A stretch of 64,000 nucleotides of DNA. It comes from Kordia sp. SMS9. GTDB taxonomy: Bacteria; Bacteroidota; Bacteroidia; Flavobacteriales; Flavobacteriaceae. The notes under the pieces are model-generated. The model was given only the letters and a program-made list of their open reading frames with translations. It was not told the DNA's origin and did not search any database. Location: the NCBI RefSeq assembly GCF_003352465.1, contig NZ_CP031153.1, forward strand, positions 124,001-188,000. The letters are read 5' to 3'. The position numbers and the translations under genes were made by a program. Positions 26,607 to 35,292 of the stretch are shown here, in pieces; positions within the stretch are counted from its first letter, which is position 1, and each line of letters begins with the position of its first letter.

Positions 26607-29057
26607 TTAAGACTTTAGGATTTTTTTTGTGAGTATAACTCCGCTTTCAGTTGTGTACTGAACCACATACACGCCTCTTGCCAATTGCGGCATTGCAATG
26701 GTTTCAGCATATTCGCGTTGTAGCAATAGTTTTCCAGAGATGTCGTATAAACTAATCATCTCAAAATCGGTACGCTTGGTAATGGTTTGTAAGTCATCAC
26801 CATTAAATAATACGTTTACTTGATTTGGTTCAATGTCTAGTTCGTCAATACTTAGTGTATTTCTGTATTGAACTTGGATGAAGAAACGATCATTTTCTTC
26901 TGTTGGACTCGTCGTAAATGTGTATGAAGTTTGACGTAAGTCTGTAAATGTCCCTTGATATCTGTCTTCTAAAATGATGTCAAAATCTTGCGATAGATAT
27001 TCTGCATCAATTGATAATGTGTACGTTCCGCTTGATAGGACTTGGTATCCTAAAGGCACTTCCATGTCTGTCGTTGTTAATGCTGGCAATGCTTGAATCG
27101 ACATTTTACTGTCAGCCACATACGAGTAAAACTCAATACTAGCGCCTTCGTTGATAAATGGTCCATCGTACGTATCGTCATAGTTTATGGTTCCTTCTGG
27201 AATAAAACCTACCAATTGTGTTGCGTACATTCCGCTTCCAGCTAAACGCAATGACATACGACCATCCGTTTGACTATTGCTTGTAGTTGTGGTAGATTCT
27301 GTAGCAAATGCAACTTCTCCTGTTGGTCTGAAGAATTGGTCATTATTTGCGACTACTCGGTGTGAATTTTTAAATGTTACCGTTCCTGAACCTGTACTTT
27401 TTGCTTGCACGGCAAAACCTTGCGCAGTTGCAATGTTTCCGTCTGCTGCTCCTAAAGGGTTTGAACCTGTATTATTATATTCGATGTAATCCGAAGCTAA
27501 ATTATCTCCTGTTGGCGCGTCTGTTTGCCTCCAGTAATACACGGTTCCTTCAATGTCATCTGAATTGTCTTTTTGAAACGCTTCCCAATCAATTGCAGAC
27601 GGATATGGATTTCCGATGATGTTATACCCAGATTCGCTTGTGTTTGGATCTACCGTATAGTACACAGGTTCATCAATATCGCCATTGTTGACTGTTCCAT
27701 CAAAAACGGCCGTTTCTACATTAAGATGATTTGCTCTTAATGCATAACCTCTACCAACTTCCATATCTGTATGATTGTTATTCCATGAAGCATTTGTGGT
27801 AGAAGCATTCCAGTAGTAGTCAAATCCGCCAACATCAGGAAAAATAGTAGCTATTACTGCATCTGTTTCCGCTACAGGAGTAGACCAATATGAATAGAAA
27901 AGCGTATTGGTATAATTTGGAGAATCTCTTTCAATGATATAATTTCCAGTACCTTTTACAGGAATGTTTTCACGTGGAAGCAATGCACCATCATTCTCAA
28001 CGGTAATCGTTCCGTTATTTGTTAAGTCATAATATACATCCAATGTAGCACCTGCATTCACCGTAATAGAAGCGGAAGCATCAACCGTAAGTTCTCCAAC
28101 AATCGTATGTGCCGTTAGTACTGGATAATTTGTTGAAGAAGGAATCACTACAGATTCCAATTTAGTAGCGTCTGGTGCAGTACCTCCAACCCAGTTTGTA
28201 CCAGTAGTCCAACTTGTGGTTGACGCAGTTGACGACCATGTAATTTCAGTTTTATTACTTGCAGAATCTGTGGTTACAGCATCGCTATCATCTAAATAAG
28301 AAATGGTATCACCATCTAAGGCAGCCACTAAATTATCTGTTCCTACTGTCGTGATTAATATGTCTTTATTTTCGTCTATTTCGGTAACTGTACGCACATC
28401 GTCCCAAACTCTAAATCCCCAAATATTTCCTGCAAAATAATTATTAGAATTGGATTGTGAATTGTTATTGAAACAGTATTCTGAGCTTCCGCCAGAAGTC
28501 CATGTTCCACAATTTGGATATCGTATATTACCATCAGAGCGTCCTAAATTAATATCGCCACTATGCGATCGTATTTCAAAACCAGCTCTAGAATCCATTA
28601 AACTTCCATCTAAATACCATTTTAAGTTTGTATTATCAGATGCTGCAATTGGGTCATTTACAGGAACACCAACATTGTCAAACACTAATGCTATATGATA
28701 CCAAGTATCATCACTAATAGGTTCTCTAAAATACGTTCCATTCCATCGTGGTGTATAATCACTATTAGACCTGTTATATCCTCCAACAACGACATAATCG
28801 TTTTCTACGTACAGTATTATTCCACGCGATCCACCACCTTCTTTGTAGATTATTTGTCTACTCGTGGCATCATCCACTTTAAAATATCCTTCAATAGTTC
28901 TATCGTTTACGGTTGTCGTGTTAATATTGTCCGAATCAGTTAACTCAATAAAGTCATCAACTCCATCCAAATAATACCCGTCATTTGGAGGTTGTGCATA
29001 GGTTAAAAAGGATAGTAGTAAAAATATTTTTAAAATGTATAAATTCTTCTTCATCAT
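26607..29057 (-). CDS. Large secreted LamG-domain protein with T9SS tail
   Basis: The start is set at the Met pair that opens the signal peptide KKNLYILKIFLLLSFLTYAQ; a frame to 29108 would place 17 polar residues before it. Mature order: a LamG/concanavalin-like sandwich at ~25-240 (YYLDGVDDFIEL, TWYHIALVFDN, KWYLDGSLMDS), a linker with a filamentous-type beta repeat (TIVGELTVDASASITVNAGA), a domain around NIIGNPYPSAIDWE, then the beta module shared with the short neighbour and a T9SS type A tail (YDISGKLLLQREY ... ARGVYVVQYTT). LamG modules bind glycans or glycoproteins; ligand unknown. Confidence 0.9.
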   Translation of the reverse strand: MMKKNLYILKIFLLLSFLTYAQPPNDGYYLDGVDDFIELTDSDNINTTTVNDRTIEGYFKVDDATSRQIIYKEGGGSRGIILYVENDYVVVGGYNRSNSDYTPRWNGTYFREPISDDTWYHIALVFDNVGVPVNDPIAASDNTNLKWYLDGSLMDSRAGFEIRSHSGDINLGRSDGNIRYPNCGTWTSGGSSEYCFNNNSQSNSNNYFAGNIWGFRVWDDVRTVTEIDENKDILITTVGTDNLVAALDGDTISYLDDSDAVTTDSASNKTEITWSSTASTTSWTTGTNWVGGTAPDATKLESVVIPSSTNYPVLTAHTIVGELTVDASASITVNAGATLDVYYDLTNNGTITVENDGALLPRENIPVKGTGNYIIERDSPNYTNTLFYSYWSTPVAETDAVIATIFPDVGGFDYYWNASTTNASWNNNHTDMEVGRGYALRANHLNVETAVFDGTVNNGDIDEPVYYTVDPNTSESGYNIIGNPYPSAIDWEAFQKDNSDDIEGTVYYWRQTDAPTGDNLASDYIEYNNTGSNPLGAADGNIATAQGFAVQAKSTGSGTVTFKNSHRVVANNDQFFRPTGEVAFATESTTTTSNSQTDGRMSLRLAGSGMYATQLVGFIPEGTINYDDTYDGPFINEGASIEFYSYVADSKMSIQALPALTTTDMEVPLGYQVLSSGTYTLSIDAEYLSQDFDIILEDRYQGTFTDLRQTSYTFTTSPTEENDRFFIQVQYRNTLSIDELDIEPNQVNVLFNGDDLQTITKRTDFEMISLYDISGKLLLQREYAETIAMPQLARGVYVVQYTTESGVILTKKILKS

Positions 29058-29222
29058 CGGAGCAATTTTTATCATTATATACGTAAATTCTCTATCTTTG
29101 GTTTTCAAAAATTTGAAAATTCATGTTTTCGATATATAAATCTACATACTATTTATAAAAATAGTATTTTCTTACAAAGATAAAGATTGCAAATCGACAA
29201 AACAAACAAATAGATCGTCCAA

Positions 29223-31256
29223 ATGACCGTTTTAACACATAAATTTCTTACAAAACATACCACAGCTCCTTTTTTTCAAATTGATGAAAGTGAGTTTGTA
29301 ACAGCAATTGACTCCGAAATTGCGAATGCTAAAAAGCAAATTGAACAAATTGTTGCTAACGAGCAGCCACCTACTTTTGAAAACACAATTGAAGCGTTGG
29401 AATATTCAGACGAACAGTTGGATCGTATCACAAGTATTTTCTTCAATTTGAATTCGGCTGAAACCAACGAAAATATTCAAAAAATGGCACAAGAGATTTC
29501 TCCTAAGTTAACAGAATTCTCTAATGATATTGTATTGAATGAAGGTTTATTTGAACGTGTAAAAACTTTACATGCGCAAAAAGATACACTAAATTTAACA
29601 ACAGAACAACACACATTATTAGATAAAAAATTCAAATCGTTTTCACGAAATGGCGCTAATTTATCTAAAGATAAGAAAGAAATACTTCGCGAAATTGATA
29701 AGAAACTATCAAAGTTGAGTCTCACTTTTGGTGAAAATGTTTTAGCGGAAACGAACAAATTTCAGCTACACTTAACAGATGAAAAAGATATTACAGGACT
29801 TCCAAACGGAGCGTTAGAAGCCGCAAAATCTATCGCGAAAAGTCAAGATAAAGACGGTTGGATTTTCACACTCAATTATCCAAGCTATATTCCTTTTATG
29901 AAATATGCTGACAATCGCGAATTGCGCAAACAGATGGCAACTGCTTTTGGTTCCAAGGCTTTTAAAGGTGATGAATTGGACAACAAAGCCAATGTGTTGG
30001 AAATTGCCAAGCTCCGTCATCAACGTGCCAATTTGCTCGGTTATGAAACGCATGCACATTTTGTGTTGGAAGAACGCATGGCAAAAACACCTGAAAAAGT
30101 AATTTCGTTTTTGAATGAATTGCTCGAAAAAGCAAAACCAGCCGCTGAACGTGAGTTTTCACAATTGTCAAATTTTGCCAAAAAATTAGATGGTATTTCA
30201 GCATTGCAAAGTTGGGACAGCGCATACTATTCTGAAAAATTAAAGCAAGAATTATTCAATTTGGATGATGAAAAACTGAAACCGTATTTTAAACTTGAAA
30301 ATGTAATTGATGGGGCATTTACGGTAGCCGCAAAATTATTTGACATTCATTTCCAACAGGTATTTGATATTGAGGTGTATCACAAAGACGTAAAAACTTA
30401 TGAAGTTGTAGATGGCAATGGTAAATTTGTCGCAGTATTTTATGCCGATTTTCATCCGAGGAAAGGAAAGCGAAATGGTGCTTGGATGACGTCCTATAAA
30501 TCGCAGTACCGAAAAAATGGAACGGTAGAACGCCCACATGTATCTATTGTGTGCAACTTTACCAAACCTACGGAATCGAAACCATCATTATTGACTTTTA
30601 ACGAAGTTACGACTTTGTTCCATGAATTTGGACACGCATTGCACGGAATGTTGGCAGACACCACCTATCCAAGTTTAAGTGGAACGTCCGTTTTTTGGGA
30701 TTTTGTAGAATTACCAAGTCAAATACTAGAAAACTGGTGTTACGAAGCAGAAGCCTTGGCCATTTTTGCAAAACATTATGAAACTGGAGAAGTCATTCCG
30801 ATGGAATACATTGAAAAAATCAAAGCTTCCGCAACCTTTTTAGAAGGAATGGCGACGTTGCGTCAGATAAGTTTTGGTTTGTTAGATATGAACTGGCACG
30901 GAATTGATCCAACAGATATTACCGATGTAAAAGCACATGAAAAAACGGCTTTCGAAAACACACGTTTGTTTCCAGAAAATCCTAAAACTGCGATGAGCAC
31001 TGCCTTTTCACATATTTTTCAAGGTGGTTATTCTTCTGGATATTACAGTTACAAATGGGCAGAAGTGTTGGATGCAGATGCTTTTGAATATTTCAAAGAA
31101 CATGGAATTTTCAGTAGAGAAATTGCTTCAAAATTTGCAACACACGTACTTTCAAAAGGTGGAACAGAACATCCAATGACATTATACAAACGTTTCCGCG
31201 GAAGCGAACCAAAACCAGAAGCGTTATTGAAACGTGCAGGATTGCTAGCGGAATAG
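29223..31256 (+). CDS. M3 family metallopeptidase (peptidyl-dipeptidase Dcp/oligopeptidase A-like)
   Basis: 677 aa, length typical of M3A enzymes. The zinc motif HEFGH is at 467-471 (FHEFGHALHGML), followed by the LPSQILENWCYE segment that supplies the third ligand Glu and by the conserved HIFQGGYSSGYYSYKWAEVLDADAF region, abbreviated here, whose His/Tyr line the active site. There is no signal peptide, so it is predicted to be cytoplasmic, cleaving short peptides from protein turnover. Dcp and OpdA cannot be separated by eye. Stand-alone gene. Confidence 0.94.
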   Translation: MTVLTHKFLTKHTTAPFFQIDESEFVTAIDSEIANAKKQIEQIVANEQPPTFENTIEALEYSDEQLDRITSIFFNLNSAETNENIQKMAQEISPKLTEFSNDIVLNEGLFERVKTLHAQKDTLNLTTEQHTLLDKKFKSFSRNGANLSKDKKEILREIDKKLSKLSLTFGENVLAETNKFQLHLTDEKDITGLPNGALEAAKSIAKSQDKDGWIFTLNYPSYIPFMKYADNRELRKQMATAFGSKAFKGDELDNKANVLEIAKLRHQRANLLGYETHAHFVLEERMAKTPEKVISFLNELLEKAKPAAEREFSQLSNFAKKLDGISALQSWDSAYYSEKLKQELFNLDDEKLKPYFKLENVIDGAFTVAAKLFDIHFQQVFDIEVYHKDVKTYEVVDGNGKFVAVFYADFHPRKGKRNGAWMTSYKSQYRKNGTVERPHVSIVCNFTKPTESKPSLLTFNEVTTLFHEFGHALHGMLADTTYPSLSGTSVFWDFVELPSQILENWCYEAEALAIFAKHYETGEVIPMEYIEKIKASATFLEGMATLRQISFGLLDMNWHGIDPTDITDVKAHEKTAFENTRLFPENPKTAMSTAFSHIFQGGYSSGYYSYKWAEVLDADAFEYFKEHGIFSREIASKFATHVLSKGGTEHPMTLYKRFRGSEPKPEALLKRAGLLAE

Positions 31257-31290
31257 ACTTCTTAGATTGTTAGAACTAAAACTAAATTTG

Positions 31291-31485
31291 AAACGCCAAA
31301 CGTCACTTCGATTTCTATGACAAAAGCAAGCGATTTTGATTAAAAGATTGAACTCACTAGTTTCTTTATTTTTTTACCACGAATACACGAATTATTTTTC
31401 TTATTACTGTCCGTCACTTCGAGTGGTTTTCTGTCATTGAGCTTGTCGAAATGCAGAAAATTGTATCGAGAAGCACTTTGAAAAG
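31291..31485 (-). repeat. Inverted, degenerate member of the intergenic repeat family
   Basis: On the minus strand one reads CTTTTCAAAGTGCTTCTCGATACAATTTTCT, then CACTCGAAGTGACG, then AATCGAAGTGACGTTTGGCG, the same words in the same order as in the 225-bp repeats. An extra TTTCGACAAGCTCAATGACA is inserted. Confidence 0.75.
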
Positions 31486-31690
31486 TAACCAATTCGTCAT
31501 AATGCTACTTATTAGTGATGTTATTTATTAGTGATGTTACTTGAGTAATAAATTTCATAGTTTGAAAACACATGCAATCAGCAACTAGCGATAATGCTAC
31601 TGAATGTATCAAAGTGCAAGTTGATTTTGACTGCGCCCAATCTGAAAAGTATATTTTTAAATTCAAGCTAAAAATTATAAAAACAAATTA

Positions 31691-31714
31691 AACTTTCAAT
31701 AATTTTTGAAAGTT
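31691..31714. promoter_or_regulatory. Palindromic operator 1 in front of the GbsR/MarR regulator
   Basis: Perfect 9-bp arms AACTTTCAA / TTGAAAGTT around TAATTT. It covers the presumed -33 TTG at 31706-31708, with the -7 box TATATTTG at 31727-31734, so a bound protein would block the promoter. The same arms recur at 32286-32311, suggesting autoregulation. Confidence 0.8.
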
Positions 31715-31726
31715 TGAAAATTATTG

Positions 31727-31734
31727 TATATTTG
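31727..31734 (+). promoter_or_regulatory. -7 box TATATTTG of the regulator gene
   Basis: Exact TAnnTTTG match, 18 bases after the TTG at 31706. The ATG begins at 31739, so the transcript may be nearly leaderless. Confidence 0.6.
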
Positions 31735-31738
31735 AACT

Positions 31739-32242
31739 ATGAAAGTAACAGAAGCAAAATATAAATTCATTCAAACTTGGGGCGCGTTAGGAACCTTATG
31801 GGGAATTAACAAAGCGATGGCACAAATTCATGCGTTGCTCTTGGTGTCACCAGAACCTTTATCGATGGAAGATGTCATGGAAGAATTGCATATTTCCAGA
31901 GGAAACACCAGTATGAATTTACGCCAATTAATCGATTGGGGCATTGTATACAAAACTTCCAAAGCTGGCGAACGAAAAGAATATTTTACTTCTGAGAAAG
32001 ACATTAACGAACTCGCGAAGCAAATAGCAAGAGAACGCAGTCGAAGAGAAATTCAACCAACATTAAAAGTGTTGAAAGAAGTGAGTAGTATTGAAGATGA
32101 TGGTTCCGCAGAAACAAAGGAATTTATCAAACAAACAAAAGCGCTCCACGAATTGGCAAATACCGCAGATTCTATTTTGAATCGAGTCGTAAATCAAGAA
32201 GCCAATTGGCTGACCAAAACGTTCATTAAACTTTTAAAATAA
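31739..32242 (+). CDS. GbsR/MarR-type transcriptional regulator
   Basis: 167 aa, cytoplasmic. The N-terminal winged helix has the family hallmark GTLWGINKAMAQIHALL (~17-34), then MEDVMEELHISRGNTSMNLRQL (abbreviated) as the recognition helix-turn-helix at ~41-62 and WGIVYKTSKAGERKEYF as the wing. The C-terminal half is a long helix for dimerisation. Members regulate osmoprotectant or envelope genes; effector unknown here. Palindromes of the same sequence lie in front of this gene and in front of the next operon, which argues that both are its targets. A hairpin terminator closes the gene, so it is monocistronic. Confidence 0.9.
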   Translation: MKVTEAKYKFIQTWGALGTLWGINKAMAQIHALLLVSPEPLSMEDVMEELHISRGNTSMNLRQLIDWGIVYKTSKAGERKEYFTSEKDINELAKQIARERSRREIQPTLKVLKEVSSIEDDGSAETKEFIKQTKALHELANTADSILNRVVNQEANWLTKTFIKLLK

Positions 32243-32252
32243 CAACAAACAC

Positions 32253-32279
32253 GAAAGGAATTCATTTTCCTTTTTATTT
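32253..32279 (+). terminator. Terminator after the regulator
   Basis: Stem AAAGGAA/TTCCTTT with a 6-base loop followed by T-rich sequence. It separates the regulator from the operon. Confidence 0.7.
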
Positions 32280-32285
32280 TCAATA

Positions 32286-32311
32286 AAACTTTCACTAATT
32301 ATTGAAAGTTT
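32286..32311. promoter_or_regulatory. Palindromic operator 2 in front of the membrane-protein operon
   Basis: Arms AAACTTTCA / TGAAAGTTT, exact reverse complements separated by 8 bases. The core is nearly the same as operator 1. It sits 17 bases before the ATG at 32328. No separate TAnnTTTG box is clear between it and the gene. Confidence 0.8.
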
Positions 32312-32327
32312 AAAAAATACAATAGTC

Positions 32328-32672
32328 ATGAAATTTATATATCACATCAACAACATCGTATTCGCATTGACCATTTTAGGGTATACATTGATCATTCCAG
32401 GACTTTTTATGCAGTTGGTTTTAGGAATTATTCAACTCATATTCTTCATCGTCTTACTATGTAATTATGATAAATTTTCAAAACGAATACAAGATCATTT
32501 AAAAATTTATGGAGCTGTAGCCAGTTTATCTTTATTGCTTTTTTTCAATGGCGATCTTATCAATACAGCACTCAACACATCTATTGTACCTGTTTTTAGT
32601 ATCATTATTCCGTTAGGTATTGCTGGCTATTTCACTTATATCATTGTTGAACTCGAAAAACGTGTCTTATGA
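32328..32672 (+). CDS. Small integral membrane protein, 114 aa
   Basis: About four hydrophobic segments (roughly residues 8-30, 32-48, 63-80, 86-107) with few charged residues between them and a short cytoplasmic tail ending EKRVL. I do not recognise the family. First gene of the operon behind operator 2; its end overlaps the methyltransferase start by four bases (ATGA), implying translational coupling. Any role in transport or lipid modification is only inferred from the neighbours. Confidence 0.8.
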   Translation: MKFIYHINNIVFALTILGYTLIIPGLFMQLVLGIIQLIFFIVLLCNYDKFSKRIQDHLKIYGAVASLSLLLFFNGDLINTALNTSIVPVFSIIIPLGIAGYFTYIIVELEKRVL

Positions 32673-33556
32673 AAAATCTCTGTCTACTCACCTATCTCAA
32701 AAAGGAATTTCAAACACCAACAAACAAAGAACAAATCATTGACTTTTACGACAAAGCCACGGACGATTATCGTTTTTGGAGCAAAGATCTAAACATGCAC
32801 TTTGGGTATTATATTCCTTTTAAAACCTCTTTGTTTACGCGTGATCGCATGCTGAATCAGATGAATGCAGAAGTTTTCAAACGTTTACATATTAAAAATC
32901 AAAAAAAACACATTGTAGATTTAGGTTGTGGCATGGGCGCATCTATTCGTCACGGAATTGCCAATCATCCAAAATTAGCTGTGACAGGTTTGACAATTTC
33001 TCCGTTTCAAGTAGAAAAAGGAAATGAATTGCTTCAATCAGATCGCGGAACAATTTTAAACAGAGACTACCGAAACACATTTTTAAAAGAAAACTCCTTT
33101 GATGGCGCGATGGCGATAGAAAGTTTGTGCCATTCAGGTTGTAGCAAAGACGCGTTGGCGGAAACATACCGAATCATAAAACCCAATACTACGTTTGTCA
33201 TTGCAGATGCATTCATAAAGAAAAATTACAAGCAAATGAATCTGCTCGCAAAATACACGTATAAAGGTTTGTGTGACTCGTGGAGTTTGGAAAGTTTGGC
33301 AAATATCAATCGTGTCAAAAAAGACTTAGAAGATATCGGTTTTAAAGACATCAAAGTGCAAAATATTTGGTACAGAGTGGCGCCATCAGTATTACATGTT
33401 CCTTTTGCAATTGGCGGATTTATCCTAAAAAAACTATTCAAAAAAGAACCGCTAAAACCCGAAAGTAAACAAAACTTAAAAGGTTCATTCTTTGCGCTTT
33501 TATCAAGTTTGAGCATGATGAATTTTGGATATTATATGATCACAGCTAAAAAATAA
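32669..33556 (+). CDS. Class I SAM-dependent methyltransferase
   Basis: 295 aa. Motif I HIVDLGCGMGAS (~90-101) binds SAM; the acidic motif II region and a post-motif GAMAIESLCHSG (~149-160) follow. The N-terminal part (FYDKATDDYRFWSKDLNMHFGYY, abbreviated) resembles the entry of tocopherol/sterol/cyclopropane-type methyltransferases that act on lipids. The last ~60 residues contain a hydrophobic stretch (VLHVPFAIGGFILKKLF) that could bring it to the membrane. Coupled to the membrane protein before it. A lipid or quinone-like substrate is inferred, not shown. Confidence 0.88.
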   Translation: MKNLCLLTYLKKEFQTPTNKEQIIDFYDKATDDYRFWSKDLNMHFGYYIPFKTSLFTRDRMLNQMNAEVFKRLHIKNQKKHIVDLGCGMGASIRHGIANHPKLAVTGLTISPFQVEKGNELLQSDRGTILNRDYRNTFLKENSFDGAMAIESLCHSGCSKDALAETYRIIKPNTTFVIADAFIKKNYKQMNLLAKYTYKGLCDSWSLESLANINRVKKDLEDIGFKDIKVQNIWYRVAPSVLHVPFAIGGFILKKLFKKEPLKPESKQNLKGSFFALLSSLSMMNFGYYMITAKK

Positions 33557-33562
33557 ATTGGT

Positions 33563-33916
33563 ATGAATTTCAATATCATCAGTTACATACTATACATTCC
33601 AATAATCTTCTTTATTACCATAAAAGTAGGCTGGATACTATACAAAAGTGGCGAAGTGTTTTTATGTAGCATTTTTCAAAATGATATTGAGATGACACAA
33701 AATTTAAACAAACTTTTACTCATTGGATATTACTTAATCAATTTAGGTGCCGCCACAATTACAATTACCTTTTGGGATACGGTGGAAAACCTACCTGAAA
33801 TGATCAATACACTGTCCAAGATTCTCGGAAGCACAATTGTGCTGTTGGCACTTTTACATTACAACAACATCTTTTGGATTACATTTTTAAACAGAAAAAA
33901 ACAACCTATAAATTAA
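33563..33916 (+). CDS. Small membrane protein A, 117 aa
   Basis: Three hydrophobic segments (about 5-25, 49-70, 88-108). It shares a pattern with the next gene: a Pro-Ile-containing first helix, then LxxSGxxFxxxIF, then NKLxxxGYYLINxG. This marks it as a tandem paralog. Family not recognised. Six bases after the methyltransferase and six before its paralog, so within the operon. Confidence 0.8.
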   Translation: MNFNIISYILYIPIIFFITIKVGWILYKSGEVFLCSIFQNDIEMTQNLNKLLLIGYYLINLGAATITITFWDTVENLPEMINTLSKILGSTIVLLALLHYNNIFWITFLNRKKQPIN

Positions 33917-33922
33917 CACATC

Positions 33923-34330
33923 ATGGGATCAACAAAAATCATCATCGCGTATTTCGTCTATCTACCAATTGTTATTGGACTCACCATTTTTGTCTCTAAA
34001 AAGCTATTTGAAAGTGGCAAAAGTTTTATGATCGAAATTTTTAGAGGAAAGGAAACAATAGCGCTCGCAACCAACAAACTTTTTGAAGTTGGTTTCTATC
34101 TTATCAATATCGGAATGGCGTTAATTCTTATGAAAATCTCAAATTACAATGGAACTTACAACATTGACAACCAGAAACTTATTGAAGTCATGGGACTCAA
34201 AATTGGAAGCTTTTCTATCTACCTTGGGGCAATGCTACTTTTGAATTTATTTCTATTTCTACGAGGAAGAAAAGTGACAAGAAGTACAGAAAAAAAACCT
34301 GTTGTACCTACATTTTCAACCAAAAAATAA
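33923..34330 (+). CDS. Small membrane protein B, 135 aa, paralog of A
   Basis: Three hydrophobic segments plus a basic hydrophilic tail (RGRKVTRSTEKKP). It aligns by eye with the preceding 117-aa protein through PIVIGLTIFVSKKLFESGKS and NKLFEVGFYLINIG. The pair may form a hetero-oligomer; no function known to me. Followed after four bases by the TIGR01777-like epimerase gene. Confidence 0.8.
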   Translation: MGSTKIIIAYFVYLPIVIGLTIFVSKKLFESGKSFMIEIFRGKETIALATNKLFEVGFYLINIGMALILMKISNYNGTYNIDNQKLIEVMGLKIGSFSIYLGAMLLLNLFLFLRGRKVTRSTEKKPVVPTFSTKK

Positions 34331-34334
34331 CGAT

Positions 34335-35252
34335 ATGAAAAAGATAATCATTGCAGGCGGAAGCGGATTTTTAGGACAATCATTAATCAGCTACTTTTTA
34401 CCAAAAGGATATGAAATTATAGTGCTATCAAGAAGCGCAAGAAAAACAGGAAACGACCATTTGCGCTATGTACAATGGAATGCAAAAACTTTAGATATTT
34501 GGATGACTGAACTTGAAGGTGCAACTGTATTAATAAACCTTACGGGAAAGTCGGTAGATTGTCGCTATAGTGAAAAAAACAAAGCAGAAATTCTAAACTC
34601 CAGAGTCAATGCTACGAAAGTGCTAGGCGAAGCAATACAAGCCTGCGCTGTGCCTCCAAAAGTGTGGATGAATTCGTCTACTGCAACAATTTATGAGCAT
34701 TCGCTAAAACGAAAAATGACGGAAGAAAACGGAAAGATAGGTGACGATTTTTCTATGAACGTTGCCAAATCGTGGGAAGCTACTTTTTACGATTGCAATA
34801 CTCCAAAAACCAACAAAATTGCGTTGCGGACTTCCATCGTATTGGGAAAAAATGGTGGCGCGTTTATTCCGCTGAAAAACCTAACAAAACTTGGTTTGGG
34901 CGGAACGCAAGGAAGTGGAAAACAAAAAGTGAGCTGGATTCACGAACATGATTTTTGTCGCGCTGTTGCATTTTTGCTAGAAAAACACGAAACGGGAACG
35001 TATAATATAACAGCTCCGAATCCGATTGAAAATAAACGTTTTATGAAAACAATTCGGAACGTACTTAAAGTTCCTTTCGGACTCTTTCAACCAAAATGGT
35101 TACTCAAATTTGGTGCGCTCATTATAAAAACGGAAGCTGAATTGATTTTAAAAAGCAGATTTGTAATTCCTGAAAAATTAGTCAATGCTGGTTTTCAATT
35201 TCAATATCCGACTGCTGAAAAGGCGATTGAAGAAATTATTAATCGTCATTAA
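34335..35252 (+). CDS. TIGR01777-family NAD-dependent epimerase-like protein
   Basis: 305 aa from the Met of MKKIIIAGGSGFLGQSL; an upstream in-frame Met at 34302 overlaps the previous gene and is rejected. The Rossmann glycine motif GGSGFLG (8-14) is intact; NLTGKSVDCRYSEKNKAEI and WMNSSTATIY are family signatures. The last 50 residues match the DUF1731-type C-terminal domain (KFGALIIKTEAELILKSRFV). These proteins, once called SulA-like, have no firm reaction assigned; in many Bacteroidota they neighbour SRPBCC proteins, as here. Confidence 0.9.
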   Translation: MKKIIIAGGSGFLGQSLISYFLPKGYEIIVLSRSARKTGNDHLRYVQWNAKTLDIWMTELEGATVLINLTGKSVDCRYSEKNKAEILNSRVNATKVLGEAIQACAVPPKVWMNSSTATIYEHSLKRKMTEENGKIGDDFSMNVAKSWEATFYDCNTPKTNKIALRTSIVLGKNGGAFIPLKNLTKLGLGGTQGSGKQKVSWIHEHDFCRAVAFLLEKHETGTYNITAPNPIENKRFMKTIRNVLKVPFGLFQPKWLLKFGALIIKTEAELILKSRFVIPEKLVNAGFQFQYPTAEKAIEEIINRH

Positions 35253-35292
35253 ATAAAAAAACTATCCTATTTTTATAGGCTTAAATCTAATT

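Larger units (their letters stand above)
31257..31738. other. Intergenic stretch with reverse-orientation repeat modules
   Basis: It contains a degenerate, inverted member of the intergenic repeat family (31291-31485), the direct repeat TTATTAGTGATGTTA near 31508-31541, and the regulator promoter/operator at its right end. No gene recognised. Confidence 0.7.
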
